DNA of 59,301 bases, from NCBI RefSeq assembly GCF_002198655.1, contig NZ_MWLN01000191.1:270839-330139 (forward strand), in the 5' to 3' direction. The notes under the pieces are model-generated. The model was not told the DNA's origin and did not search any database. It saw nothing but the letters and a program-made list of their open reading frames with translations. Numbering within the stretch: the stretch's first letter is position 1; every line of letters starts with the position of its first letter. The stretch comes from Kineosporia sp. A_224. GTDB taxonomy: Bacteria; Actinomycetota; Actinomycetes; Actinomycetales; Kineosporiaceae. A program made the position numbers and the translations under genes. Shown here piece after piece: positions 36,191 through 44,403 of this stretch.

Positions 36191-38221
36191 TCAGAGCGCG
36201 CGCGCCAGCCGGGCCGCGTCGAGCATCGCCGCGTGCACGTTGCGGCCCGCCACGGCGTCCCCGATCCGGAACAGCTGGTACGTGCCGGCGGGGTTGCGGA
36301 CGGCGGACTGCCGCCGGAGCGCGAGGAGGTCCTCGATGCGCACCTCGCCGTGGTTGCTCGACCCGGCGACGAGCTCGTCGTACAGGTCCGCGACGGCGAC
36401 GGTGCCCACCTCGGCGACGACGGCGTCGACGCGCCGGGTCTCGGTGCGGCTCGCCCCCTCGGCGCCGAGGGTCACGAGGAGGCCGTCCGGCGTGCGCTCC
36501 ACGGAGAGCAGCCGGCGCAGCACGGTCTGCCGGACGCCGCCCTCGGCGAGGGCGACGAAGTACCCCGCACCGACGAGCGCGCCGACCTCGGGCGAGACCG
36601 TGCGCTCCGGCGTGACGAGCTCGACCTCCGCGCCCGCGCGCAGCAGCGTCTCGGTGACGTCGAGGGCCTGGGTGCCGCCGTGGTCGTCGTAGACGAGCAC
36701 CCGGCCGGTGGGCCGCCTGGCCCCCGAGACGACGTCCCAGCCGTCGAGGACGAGCTGCGCCCCGGGGACGTCAGGCCGGCCGGGCAGGCCGCCGGTGGCG
36801 ACGACGACGACGTCGTACCCGCCGCCCGCGAGCGTGTCGGCCTCCACGTAGGTGTCGAGGTGCACCTTGACGCCGAGCCGCTCCAGCTCCTGGGCGCGCC
36901 AGTCGACGATGCCCTGCAGGTCCCGCCGCCGAGGCGACAGCGCCGCGAGCGCGAGCTGGCCGCCGAGCGCTGAGCCCGCCTCGAAGAGCGTCACGTCGTG
37001 ACCGCGCTCACCGGCGACCCGGGCGGCCTCGAGCCCGGCGGGCCCGCCGCCGACGACCGCGACCCGGCGCGGCGCCGCCGCCGGCGCGACGACCTGCGGC
37101 ACCTCGAGCTCGCGTCCGCTCGACGGGTTGTGGATGCAGAACGCCGCACCGCTGGTGTAGATGCTGTCGATGCACATGTTCGCGCCGACGCACGGCCGGA
37201 TCCGGTCCTCCTGGCCGGTCGCGACCTTGAGCGGCAGGTACGGGTCGGCGAGCAGCGCGCGGGTCATCCCGACGAGGTCGAGCAGGCCCGCCTCGATCGC
37301 GTACCGCGCGGTCGCGACGTCGGCGATCCGGGCCGCGTGCATGACCGGCACGGTGAGCTCGCGCTTCATCCGGCCGGCGAACTCCAGGTGCGGGGAGGCG
37401 GGCGTCCCCATCGGGGGGATCATCCGGGACAGCGCCGTGTCGCTCTCGATGGAGCCCTTGACGAGGCTGATGAAGTCGATGCCGGCGGCGGCGATGTCAC
37501 CGCCGATCCGCAGCGCCTCCTGCGGGCCGACGCCGGGCGCGCGCTCCTCGTCGAAGCTGACCCGGGCGCCGACGAGGAAGTCGTCGGGGACGGCGGCCCG
37601 GACGGCGCCGATCACCTCGAGCGGGTAGCGCATCCGGTTCTCGTAGGACCCGCCGTACTCGTCGTCGCGGTGGTTCCAGAACGGCGTCCAGAACGAGTCG
37701 AGGAAGTGCCCGTAGAGCATGAGCTCGATGCCGTCGAGCCCGGCCTCGCGGCAGGCCTGCGCGCCGCGGACGAAGTCGTCCTTGATCCGGTCGAGGTCCC
37801 ACTGCTCCGCGGCCTTGGCGAAGGCGCGGTGGGCCGGCTCCCGGGTGGCGCTCGCGGAGACCGCCGGGACCCAGTCGTGGGTGTAGTTGCTCGTCCGGTG
37901 GCCGAGGTGCGTCAGCTGGATCATGACCGCGGCGCCGTGCTCGTGGACCTCGTCGGCGAGGCGGCGCATCCAGGGGACGGACTCGTCCTTCCACACCTGA
38001 AGGTTGCCGAACGCCGGGGCGCTGTCCCGGCTGACGAGGGCGCTGCCGCCGATCATCGTCAGGCCGACCCCGCCCCGGGCCTTCTCCACGTGGTAGGCCC
38101 GGTAGCGGTCCTTGGGCAGACCGTCGTCGCTGTACGCCGGCTCGTGCGAAGTGCTGACGATCCGGTTGCGCAGAGTCAGGCCCTTCAGACGGAAGGGGGT
38201 GAGCAGCGGGTCGGTCGCCAC
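36191..38221 (-). CDS. OYE-type flavin/Fe-S oxidoreductase, DgcA/N-methylproline demethylase-like
   Basis: This 676-aa enzyme joins an old-yellow-enzyme TIM barrel (FMN, about 1-350), an Fe-S segment, and an FAD/NAD(P) domain with RRVAVVGGGPAGLEAARVAG (about 385-676). The N-terminus ISTSHEPAYSDDGLP-like text (STSHEPAYSDDGLPKDRYRA) and CVGANMCIDS point to the branch that demethylates dimethylglycine, N-methylproline or similar N-methyl amines. In the Fe-S motif the usual C-x2-C-x2-C has Ala at the second position, which I recall as normal for this branch. GTG 38221 has AGGAGG five bases away. Divergent from an unusual GntR regulator. Confidence 0.82.
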   Translation of the reverse strand: MATDPLLTPFRLKGLTLRNRIVSTSHEPAYSDDGLPKDRYRAYHVEKARGGVGLTMIGGSALVSRDSAPAFGNLQVWKDESVPWMRRLADEVHEHGAAVMIQLTHLGHRTSNYTHDWVPAVSASATREPAHRAFAKAAEQWDLDRIKDDFVRGAQACREAGLDGIELMLYGHFLDSFWTPFWNHRDDEYGGSYENRMRYPLEVIGAVRAAVPDDFLVGARVSFDEERAPGVGPQEALRIGGDIAAAGIDFISLVKGSIESDTALSRMIPPMGTPASPHLEFAGRMKRELTVPVMHAARIADVATARYAIEAGLLDLVGMTRALLADPYLPLKVATGQEDRIRPCVGANMCIDSIYTSGAAFCIHNPSSGRELEVPQVVAPAAAPRRVAVVGGGPAGLEAARVAGERGHDVTLFEAGSALGGQLALAALSPRRRDLQGIVDWRAQELERLGVKVHLDTYVEADTLAGGGYDVVVVATGGLPGRPDVPGAQLVLDGWDVVSGARRPTGRVLVYDDHGGTQALDVTETLLRAGAEVELVTPERTVSPEVGALVGAGYFVALAEGGVRQTVLRRLLSVERTPDGLLVTLGAEGASRTETRRVDAVVAEVGTVAVADLYDELVAGSSNHGEVRIEDLLALRRQSAVRNPAGTYQLFRIGDAVAGRNVHAAMLDAARLARAL

Positions 38222-38230
38222 GAGCGCCTC

Positions 38231-38243
38231 CTGTGGGCCACAG
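38231..38243. promoter_or_regulatory. Palindrome CTGTGGGCCACAG, candidate operator
   Basis: A perfect palindrome with 6-bp arms and one central base lies in the 141-bp gap between the demethylase and its divergent regulator, touching the demethylase ribosome-binding site (CCTCCT at 38226-38231 on the plus strand). It could be a repressor site, but no second copy was found. Confidence 0.3.
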
Positions 38244-38350
38244 GGCGTCGGGTCCGCGGCGCCTCCCCCACGATGCGGTCCGGCCGCCGCCCGGCGCGAG
38301 AGGGCACCGCGGATTCGCCCCGCTCGCGAGTCGCCGATGCATAAGTGCCT

Positions 38351-38356
38351 TACCCT
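38351..38356 (+). promoter_or_regulatory. -10 box for leaderless regulator gene
   Basis: TACCCT is followed by six bases and then GTG at 38363. There is no ribosome site. This decides between GTG 38345, which would lie upstream of the transcript start, and GTG 38363. Confidence 0.5.
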
Positions 38357-38362
38357 CGGCAG

Positions 38363-39943
38363 GTGCGCGCGGAGCGGAGGGCGGGCCTGTCGTCGGCGCA
38401 GGTGAGGCTGCTGCGCCGGCTCGCCGACGCGGGGCCGGAGCCCGCCGTCGCGCGGCGGGCCCGGGTCCTCCTCGGCGAGGAGCCGGTCTCCCGGCAGACG
38501 GCGGCGAAGTGGGCCGCCCGGTTCGCCGAGCAGGGCGCCGACGGCCTGCGCGACCTGCCGCGGGCCGGCCGGCCGCCGACGCACGGCGACGAGTCGGTCC
38601 GCAGCATCCTCGTGGCGCCGCTGCTCGCACCGACGGCACGGTGGACCTCGCACACCGTCGCCGGGCTCACCGGGCAGAGCCAGACGGCCGTCGTCCGCGC
38701 CTGGCGGCAGGCCTTCGAGGTGGGTGCGGCGCACCCGGCCGGGCCGCTCCCCTCCGGCGGGCTGGCGCTCGTCGGGGCTCGCTGCGACGCGTCGAACAGC
38801 GTGCTCGTCCTCGCCGCCCACGCGACCGCCGTCCCGCCGGAGCGGGCCACCCCGTTCATGCGCTCGCCACGGCGCCCGCCGCTGCAGGCGCTGCTCGCGG
38901 CCGACCTGCTCGCGAGCACGCTCCCGCCGGACCCGGCGTCGACGCCAGGCCCCGCCGCGACGCCGGACCTCGTGGCGGCGGTGCGCCGCCGGCTCGGCAC
39001 CCGGACCCCGCTGTTCGTCCTCTCCCGCCGGCCGCTGCCCGCGCCGACCGCCGACGTGCCCGGGGTCGAGTACCTGCCCCTCGCCCCGGGCGACCGGTGG
39101 CAGGGCCTCCTGGAGACCCTCGTCCGCCGCTGCACCGCGACGCCGCAGCCGCACCTGGCCGCGCTGCAGCAGCGGCTCATGGCCTGGGCCCAGGGCGTCG
39201 GCGGGCCGTTCGAGTGGCTCGAGGACGGCGCCCCGGACCGGGCCGGCCGCCGGCCGGCGCCCCCGGGCGGCGAGCCGCGGCCGACCGGCCAGGTGGTCGC
39301 GGACGCCGTCCTCGCCTCGGTCCTCGACCGGATCGCCGCGGGCCGGCTCGCGGCCGGCGACCGGGTCACCGAGTCGTCGCTGTCCCGGGCCGTGCACGCC
39401 TCGCGCGGGCACGTCCGGGAGGCGCTGCTCGTGCTGGCGTCCAACGGCCTCGTCGACCTCGAACCGCGCCGTGGCGCTCTCGTGCCCGCGCCCCAGGTGG
39501 CCGACGTCGTCGAGACGTACGCCGTCCGCCGGGCTCTCGGCGCGCTGCTCGTCCGCCGGGCGGCACAGTCGGCCCCCGGCTCGCTGGACCCGGTCGAGCG
39601 GGCTCTCGCCGCGCTCGTCACCGTCGCCGCCACCGGTGACGCCCGGGCCAGCGGCGAGGCGGACATCGGGTTCCAGGACGCCCTCGCCCTGAGCACCGGG
39701 ATGCGCCGGGTGCCACGGATGTTCGTGGCCCTGTCGTCGCAGATCCGCCTCTTCACCGCGGTGATGGGCGTGCGCTACGCGTACTCCGTGCCGCAGATGG
39801 TCCGCGACGACACCCTCCTGCTCCAGCAGGTCGCGGCACGGGACGAGGCGTCGGCGCTCCAGACGTGGCACACGAAGATGGACGACGCCGTCGGCTACAT
39901 GCTCACGCAGCTCGGGTCGCCGGGCCCGCCGGTGCGCCGGTAG
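38363..39943 (+). CDS. Regulator with IS630-transposase-like N-terminus and GntR/FCD C-terminus
   Basis: This 526-aa protein has two parts. Residues about 5-115 resemble the double helix-turn-helix of IS630/Tc1 transposases: ARRARVLLGEEPVSRQTAAKWAARF, then DGLRDLPRAGRPPTHGD and VAGLTGQSQTAVVRAWRQAF. Residues 125-280 look like the remains of the transposase core (GGLALVGARCDASNSVLVLA) without the DDE acids. From about 305 on it is a GntR winged helix (TESSLSRAVHASRGHVREAL) and FCD domain with FQDALALSTG and YSVPQMVRDDTLLLQQVAA. It probably controls the divergent demethylase. Leaderless GTG start chosen. Confidence 0.75.
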   Translation: MRAERRAGLSSAQVRLLRRLADAGPEPAVARRARVLLGEEPVSRQTAAKWAARFAEQGADGLRDLPRAGRPPTHGDESVRSILVAPLLAPTARWTSHTVAGLTGQSQTAVVRAWRQAFEVGAAHPAGPLPSGGLALVGARCDASNSVLVLAAHATAVPPERATPFMRSPRRPPLQALLAADLLASTLPPDPASTPGPAATPDLVAAVRRRLGTRTPLFVLSRRPLPAPTADVPGVEYLPLAPGDRWQGLLETLVRRCTATPQPHLAALQQRLMAWAQGVGGPFEWLEDGAPDRAGRRPAPPGGEPRPTGQVVADAVLASVLDRIAAGRLAAGDRVTESSLSRAVHASRGHVREALLVLASNGLVDLEPRRGALVPAPQVADVVETYAVRRALGALLVRRAAQSAPGSLDPVERALAALVTVAATGDARASGEADIGFQDALALSTGMRRVPRMFVALSSQIRLFTAVMGVRYAYSVPQMVRDDTLLLQQVAARDEASALQTWHTKMDDAVGYMLTQLGSPGPPVRR

Positions 39944-39962
39944 CGGCGGCCGCGCGGCGCCG

Positions 39963-40229
39963 TCACGGGTGCCGGGCCTCGGGCACGACGGGCAGCCCGG
40001 TCTCGGCGCGGGGCGGGCGCAGCGGGCGGGCCGGGAAGTCGTGGTCGAGGTCGCGCAGTCGACGCTCGGCCTCGCGCTGCACGAGGACCGGAAGGTAGGT
40101 GCGGACCGGTGAGTCCGCGAACTCGTCGAAGATCCGGCGGACGAGCCGGTCGATCGTCCGGGGCCGGAAGAGCGGGTGACGCGCTGCCAGGACGGCCACC
40201 AGGCGCCGGGCCTCGTGATCGACGTCCAT
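39963..40229 (-). CDS. Stand-alone three-helix-bundle dimerisation domain protein (DUF3562-like)
   Basis: This 88-aa protein has helices RRLVAVLAARHPLFRPRTID, RLVRRIFDEFADSPVRTYLP and LVQREAERRLRDL, the pattern of the three-helix-bundle dimerisation domain that is also fused to the N-terminus of the arsenate reductase at 42346. ATG has a GGAGG site; TACACT is a -10 candidate upstream. It is the outermost gene on the left of the arsenic island. The C-terminal tail is proline-rich. It may dimerise with, or scaffold, the reductases. Function unproven. Confidence 0.65.
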   Translation of the reverse strand: MDVDHEARRLVAVLAARHPLFRPRTIDRLVRRIFDEFADSPVRTYLPVLVQREAERRLRDLDHDFPARPLRPPRAETGLPVVPEARHP

Positions 40230-40312
40230 ACGGCCTCCGGCGGCTGCGCGACCCTTCCGAGGAGTGTAGACACGGAACGTTCAGGCGCGAAGGAGCCGTC
40301 GTTGGCCGGCCG

Positions 40313-40768
40313 TCAGGCCGCCGGTTCCGGCAGGAGCTCGGCGAGGAGCCCCTCGACGTTGGCCCGGATCTGGTCGCGGATCGGTCGGACGGCGTCGATG
40401 CCCTGGCCGGCCGGGTCCTCGAGCGGCCAGTCGAGGTACCGGGTGCCGGGGTACCAGGGGCACTCGTCGCCGCACCCCATGGTGATGACGACGTCGCTCG
40501 CCTGGACGGCCTCGCCGGTGAGGACCTTGGGCGTGGCGGCGGCGATGTCGATGCCGACCTCGGCCATCGCCTCCACCGCGACCGGGTTGACCTGGTCACG
40601 CGGCGCGGTGCCGGCCGAGCGGACCTCGACGCGGTCCCCCGCGAGCGCGGTGAGCCAGCCGGCCGTCATCTGCGAGCGCCCGGCGTTGTGGATGCAGACG
40701 AACAGGACGGACGGCCTGTCGCCCTTCGTGGCGCGCTCGGCGGGGGCGGGGGTGCTGTCGGTGGTCAC
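40313..40768 (-). CDS. arsC: Arsenate reductase, LMW phosphatase type
   Basis: This 151-aa enzyme reduces arsenate to arsenite, which is then exported. The catalytic loop is VLFVCIHNAGRSQM (C-x5-R phosphatase-type loop), followed by VEVRSAGTAPRDQVNPVAVE and the acid/metal motif VVITMGCGDECPWYPG, standard for thiol-dependent ArsC (in actinobacteria often mycothiol- or thioredoxin-coupled). GTG 40768 has AAGGAG six bases upstream. It follows the aquaporin gene by 31 bases, likely in one transcript from the divergent ArsR operator. Confidence 0.93.
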   Translation of the reverse strand: MTTDSTPAPAERATKGDRPSVLFVCIHNAGRSQMTAGWLTALAGDRVEVRSAGTAPRDQVNPVAVEAMAEVGIDIAAATPKVLTGEAVQASDVVITMGCGDECPWYPGTRYLDWPLEDPAGQGIDAVRPIRDQIRANVEGLLAELLPEPAA

Positions 40769-40799
40769 GTGGTGCTCCTTCGGGGTCCGTGCCGGCGGG

Positions 40800-41537
40800 T
40801 CAGCTGCTGTGGTGCGGGACGACGGCGTCGTCCGCGGTCAGGGCGACGTCCGGGTAGAGGGCGCGGACGAGGGCGATGCCGACGCCGCCGCCGACGACCT
40901 GGACGGCAACGAACGGCAGCACGGACGACGGGGCAATGCCGGCGAACGTGTCGGAGAAGACCCGGCCGACCGTCACGGCCGGGTTCGCGAACGACGTCGA
41001 CGAGGTGAACCAGTACGCCGACCCGATGTACGCGCCGACGGCCGCCGCGGACAGCGGCGCCCGCCCGGTGCGGGCGAGGGCGAAGATCAGCGCGACGAGG
41101 CCGGCGGTCGCGACGACCTCGCCGACGAGCACCCCGGCGCTGACCCGCTCGTGGGTGGCGATCTGCGCGGCGTCGAGGCCGTACATGACGTTCGCGAGCA
41201 CCGCGCCGGCGATCGCCCCGACGACCTGCGCGACCGCGTAGGCGAGGACGTCCGCGCCCGGCAGCCCGGTGCCGCCCCGACGGCCCAGCAGCCAGTCCGC
41301 CGCCGACACCACCGGGTTGAAGTGGGCGCCGGAGACCGGCCCGAAGAGCAGGATGAGCACGGCCAGCCCGAACACGGTCGCGGTGCTGTTCTCCAGCAGC
41401 TGGAGCCCCACGTCGTCCGGGGAGAGCTGCTGGGCCGCGATCCCGGACCCGACGACGACGGTCACGAGCAGGGCCGTCCCGACGCACTCGGCGAGGAGCC
41501 GGCGGGCCAGGTCGGGGCCAGGGTTGACATCTGCCAT
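40800..41537 (-). CDS. Aquaporin / MIP family channel (arsenite channel candidate)
   Basis: This 245-aa channel has six membrane segments and the two half-helices with SGAHFNPVVSAADW and SFANPAVTVGRVF (NPV in place of the first NPA). Placed between arsC and arsR, it resembles AqpS-type channels that let arsenite leave the cell down its gradient. The ATG at 41537 follows TATGAT by six bases, so it is leaderless and its promoter lies directly over the ArsR palindrome at 41551-41559. The NPV change is shared with many ars-linked channels. Confidence 0.9.
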   Translation of the reverse strand: MADVNPGPDLARRLLAECVGTALLVTVVVGSGIAAQQLSPDDVGLQLLENSTATVFGLAVLILLFGPVSGAHFNPVVSAADWLLGRRGGTGLPGADVLAYAVAQVVGAIAGAVLANVMYGLDAAQIATHERVSAGVLVGEVVATAGLVALIFALARTGRAPLSAAAVGAYIGSAYWFTSSTSFANPAVTVGRVFSDTFAGIAPSSVLPFVAVQVVGGGVGIALVRALYPDVALTADDAVVPHHSS

Positions 41538-41543
41538 GCCTCG

Positions 41544-41559
41544 ATCATAGTTGAGTCAA
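41544..41559. promoter_or_regulatory. ArsR operator and divergent promoter
   Basis: TTGAGTCAA (41551-41559) is a perfect palindrome inside the AT-rich stretch ATAGTTGAGTCAATAT, the only such stretch in the island. On the minus strand it sits just upstream of TATGAT (41544-41549), the -10 box of the aquaporin gene; on the plus strand it abuts the ArsR start at 41561. One bound repressor would block both directions. Confidence 0.65.
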
Positions 41560-41560
41560 T

Positions 41561-42349
41561 ATGGCTGGAGGCAAGATGACCGGACGCAGTACCGGACGGC
41601 GGGACGCGGCACCACCCGCGGACCCGTCGCAGCGGCTGCGCACCCGGGCGGCGCGGTTCGCCGCGGTGGGCGAGCCGGTCCGGCTGGCGATCGCGGAGCA
41701 CCTCGCGCTCGGCGACGCGGCCCCGAGCGAGCTGGGGGCGCTGGTCGACCTGCCGAGCAACCTCCTCGCGCACCACCTCAAGGTCCTCGAGGAGGCGGGC
41801 GTCGTCCGTCGCGTCCGGTCCGAGGGCGACCGGCGTCGCTCGTACGTCCGGCTGCGCCTGGAGGACCCGGCCGTCGCGGCCCTGGTCGGGCCGCAGCCCG
41901 CGGATCTCGGGGGCCGGTTCGGCGAACCCGGCACCGCCGGCCGGGTGGTGTTCGTCTGCACGCACAACTCCGCCCGCTCCCAGCTCGCCGCCGCGGCGTG
42001 GGAGCAGGTCAGCGACCTGCCGGCCACGTCTGCCGGGACGCACCCGGCGGCGCACGTGCACCCGCGGGCGGTCTCGACCGCGCGCCGGCACGGTCTCCGC
42101 CTCGCCGGCCGGCGGCCACAGCCCCTCGACGCGACGGCGCGGCAGGGCGACCTGCTCGTCGCCGTGTGCGACAACGCCTACGAGGACCTCACCCCGGCGC
42201 CCGACCGGCCCGGCGCCCGGCTGCACTGGTCGGTCCCCGACCCGGTGCGCGTCGACACCGACGCGGCCTTCGAGGCCGCCTACGACGACATCGACCGCCG
42301 GGTCCGGCACCTCGCCGAGACCCTCGGCAGACAGGAGCATCCGGCATGA
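41561..42349 (+). CDS. ArsR repressor fused to LMW phosphatase-like arsenate reductase domain
   Basis: This 262-aa protein has an N-terminal ArsR/SmtB winged helix (about 15-110) with EPVRLAIAEHLALGDAAPSE and LPSNLLAHHLKVLEEAGVVR, joined to a low-molecular-weight phosphatase domain (about 125-255) with VVFVCTHNSARSQLAAAAWE and TSAGTHPAAHVHPRAVSTAR. The loop keeps C-x5-R. The fusion is known in actinobacteria. Start: ATG 41561 abuts the operator; ATG 41576 has GGAGG four bases before it and is an alternative. Its stop overlaps the next reductase (ATGA). Confidence 0.88.
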   Translation: MAGGKMTGRSTGRRDAAPPADPSQRLRTRAARFAAVGEPVRLAIAEHLALGDAAPSELGALVDLPSNLLAHHLKVLEEAGVVRRVRSEGDRRRSYVRLRLEDPAVAALVGPQPADLGGRFGEPGTAGRVVFVCTHNSARSQLAAAAWEQVSDLPATSAGTHPAAHVHPRAVSTARRHGLRLAGRRPQPLDATARQGDLLVAVCDNAYEDLTPAPDRPGARLHWSVPDPVRVDTDAAFEAAYDDIDRRVRHLAETLGRQEHPA

Positions 42350-43014
42350 CCGTCCCCGACACCGAACGGCCCTCGTGGGCCTCCCTGCCGCTGGAGCAGT
42401 CCGTCGCCCTGCGCGCCGCGGCCGGCCGCCTCGCCGACGACTTCGCGGGCGTCTTCGGCACCGAGACCATCGAGCGGTTCCTGCACTCCTCGTTCGACCA
42501 GTTCGCCGGGCACGCGACCGTCCCGCAGTTCCTCCCGCTCATCGCCGAGCGGTTCGCCCGGCAGCGGCTGCGCGCCGTCGCGAAGATCGAGGGGCTGCAC
42601 GACGACGGCAGGCCGACGGTGCTGTTCCTCTGCGTGCACAACGCGGGCCGCTCCCAGATGGCCATGGGCTTCTTCACCCACCTCGCCGGGGACGGCGCCG
42701 TCGCCTGGTCCGGCGGCTCCGAGCCCGGCGCCCGGGTCAACCCGGTCGCCGTCGAGGCCATGCGCGAGCGCGGCATCGACATCTCCGCGGAGTTCCCCAA
42801 GCCGTGGACCGACGAGACCGTCCGCGCCGCCGACGTCGTCATCACCATGGGCTGCGGCGACGCCTGCCCGATCTTCCCCGGCAAGCGCTACGAGGAGTGG
42901 ACCCTCGACGACCCGGCCGGCCGCGCGATCGACGACGTGCGCGCCGTCCGCGACGACATCGAGCGTCGCGTGCGGCGGCTGCTCGAGGAGCTCGAGGTCC
43001 CGGTCCGTGCGTGA
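42346..43014 (+). CDS. arsC: Arsenate reductase with N-terminal three-helix-bundle domain
   Basis: This 222-aa protein has an N-terminal three-helix bundle (about 15-80: ALRAAAGRLADDFAGVFG, TIERFLHSSFDQFAG, LIAERFARQRLRAVA) and a C-terminal arsenate reductase (about 88-215) with VLFLCVHNAGRSQMAMGFFT and VVITMGCGDACPIFPGKRYE. It overlaps the ArsR-fusion gene by ATGA and is clearly co-translated. A second, single-domain arsC lies on the other side of the operator, so the island has two full reductases plus the fused domain. Confidence 0.93.
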   Translation: MTVPDTERPSWASLPLEQSVALRAAAGRLADDFAGVFGTETIERFLHSSFDQFAGHATVPQFLPLIAERFARQRLRAVAKIEGLHDDGRPTVLFLCVHNAGRSQMAMGFFTHLAGDGAVAWSGGSEPGARVNPVAVEAMRERGIDISAEFPKPWTDETVRAADVVITMGCGDACPIFPGKRYEEWTLDDPAGRAIDDVRAVRDDIERRVRRLLEELEVPVRA

Positions 43015-43027
43015 CCGGCCGAGCGGG

Positions 43028-43297
43028 TCACGCCGTCGGGGCCGTCGCCGGTGACCCGGACCGCGCCGCGACCGGGCCGTGCGGCGCTGTCGCGGCGTCG
43101 ACGGCGGCTCGGCACAGGTGGCACCGCACAGTGCGGGTCGCCGGTCCGACGACGACCGTCCGGTTCATCGCCCCGGTGCGGGTGAGCCGGCGCGGGGTGA
43201 CCTCCGCGTGCTCGATGCAGAGGGCGACCCCGCAGTCGACGCACACGGCGACCGCCGGGGCGTCCATGGCGCGGGCGGCGCACTCGTAGCAGTTCAC
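43028..43297 (-). CDS. DUF2180 small cysteine-rich protein
   Basis: This 89-aa protein starts MNCYECAARAMD and holds paired cysteines (CYEC, CVDCGVALC, CHLC) and a His, likely binding zinc in a B-box-like fold. DUF2180 proteins are often found beside actinobacterial arsenic genes; function unknown. Its GTG start overlaps the stop of the ACR3 gene (GTGA), so it is the second gene of that operon. It ends 13 bases from the convergent arsC gene. Confidence 0.75.
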   Translation of the reverse strand: MNCYECAARAMDAPAVAVCVDCGVALCIEHAEVTPRRLTRTGAMNRTVVVGPATRTVRCHLCRAAVDAATAPHGPVAARSGSPATAPTA

Positions 43298-44403
43298 GGC
43301 GCCCCCGCCCCGGCAGGCGCGGCTGCGGCGACGGGACCGCGGGGGAAGAAGCGCCGCGCGGCGAGCGCGACGTAGACCAGTCCGACGAGCACGGGCACCT
43401 CGATGAGGGGGCCGACGACACCGGCCAGGGCCTGCCCGGAGGTGGCGCCGAACACACCGATGGCGACGGCGATGGCGAGCTCGAAGTCGTTGCTCGCGGC
43501 CGAGAAGGCGAGCGCGGCGGCGCGCGGGTACGTGAGGTGCAGCCGGTAGGCGAGGGCGAACGTGCCGAACCACATGACGGCGAAGTAGACGAGCAGCGGC
43601 AGTGCGATCCGGACGACGTCCAAGGGACGGCCGGTGATGGTGTCGCCCTGCAGGGCGAACAGGACGGTCACGGTGAAGAGCAGGCCCCACAGCGCGATCG
43701 GGGAGATCGCCGGCAGGAAGCGGGTCTCGTACCAGTCGCGTCCCCGGAGGCGTTCACCGAGCACCCGGCTGAGGTAGCCGGCCACGAGCGGGATCCCGAG
43801 GAAGATCGCGACGATGCCGGCGATCCCGCCGAGGGAGACGTGCAGCGAGGTGGTCTCCAGACCCAGCCAGCCCGGCAGGGTCTGCAGGTAGAAGTAGCCG
43901 AGCGCGGCGTAGGCGAGCACCTGGAAGACGGCGTTGAGGGCGACGAGGACCGCGGCCGCCTCCCGGTCGCCGCCGGCGAGGTCGGTCCAGATGAGGACCA
44001 TGGCGATGCAGCGGGCCAGACCGACGAGGATGACCCCCGTGCGGTACGCAGGCTGGTCGGGGAGGAACAGCCAGGCGAGGGCGAACATGACCGCCGGGCC
44101 GACGACCCAGTTGAGGACGAGCGACGACGCCATCATCCGGCGGTCGGCGGTGACGACGCCGATCTCGCCGTAGCGGACCTTGGCGAGGACCGGGTACATC
44201 ATGAGCAGCAGACCGAGCGCGATCGGCAGCGAGGTCTGCCCGACCTTCAGGGCGTCGAGAGCGTCGTCGAGCCCGGTGAACGCCTGACCGAGCAGCAGTC
44301 CGGCGACCATCGCCGCGCCGATCCAGACGGGCAGGTAGCGGTCCCGTCGGGACAGGGCGGCGACGACCTGGGGTTTCGCTTCAAGCGGCGTTGCAGCGTC
44401 CAT
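43294..44403 (-). CDS. acr3: ACR3 family arsenite efflux transporter
   Basis: This 369-aa transporter has ten membrane segments and the ACR3 signatures LLMMYPVLAKVRYGEIG, VGLARCIAMVLIWTDLAGGD (with the conserved Cys) and AFSAASNDFELAIAVAIGVF. It exports arsenite made by the neighbouring reductases. ATG 44403 is the likely start; there is no strong ribosome site and no copy of the TTGAGTCAA operator in the upstream region, so its control may differ from the divergent ArsR pair. Confidence 0.94.
   Translation of the reverse strand: MDAATPLEAKPQVVAALSRRDRYLPVWIGAAMVAGLLLGQAFTGLDDALDALKVGQTSLPIALGLLLMMYPVLAKVRYGEIGVVTADRRMMASSLVLNWVVGPAVMFALAWLFLPDQPAYRTGVILVGLARCIAMVLIWTDLAGGDREAAAVLVALNAVFQVLAYAALGYFYLQTLPGWLGLETTSLHVSLGGIAGIVAIFLGIPLVAGYLSRVLGERLRGRDWYETRFLPAISPIALWGLLFTVTVLFALQGDTITGRPLDVVRIALPLLVYFAVMWFGTFALAYRLHLTYPRAAALAFSAASNDFELAIAVAIGVFGATSGQALAGVVGPLIEVPVLVGLVYVALAARRFFPRGPVAAAAPAGAGAP

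Noticed and set aside
38363-39300. Active IS630 insertion sequence
   Set aside because: No DDE acids, no terminal inverted repeats or target duplication seen, and the frame continues into a GntR/FCD domain.
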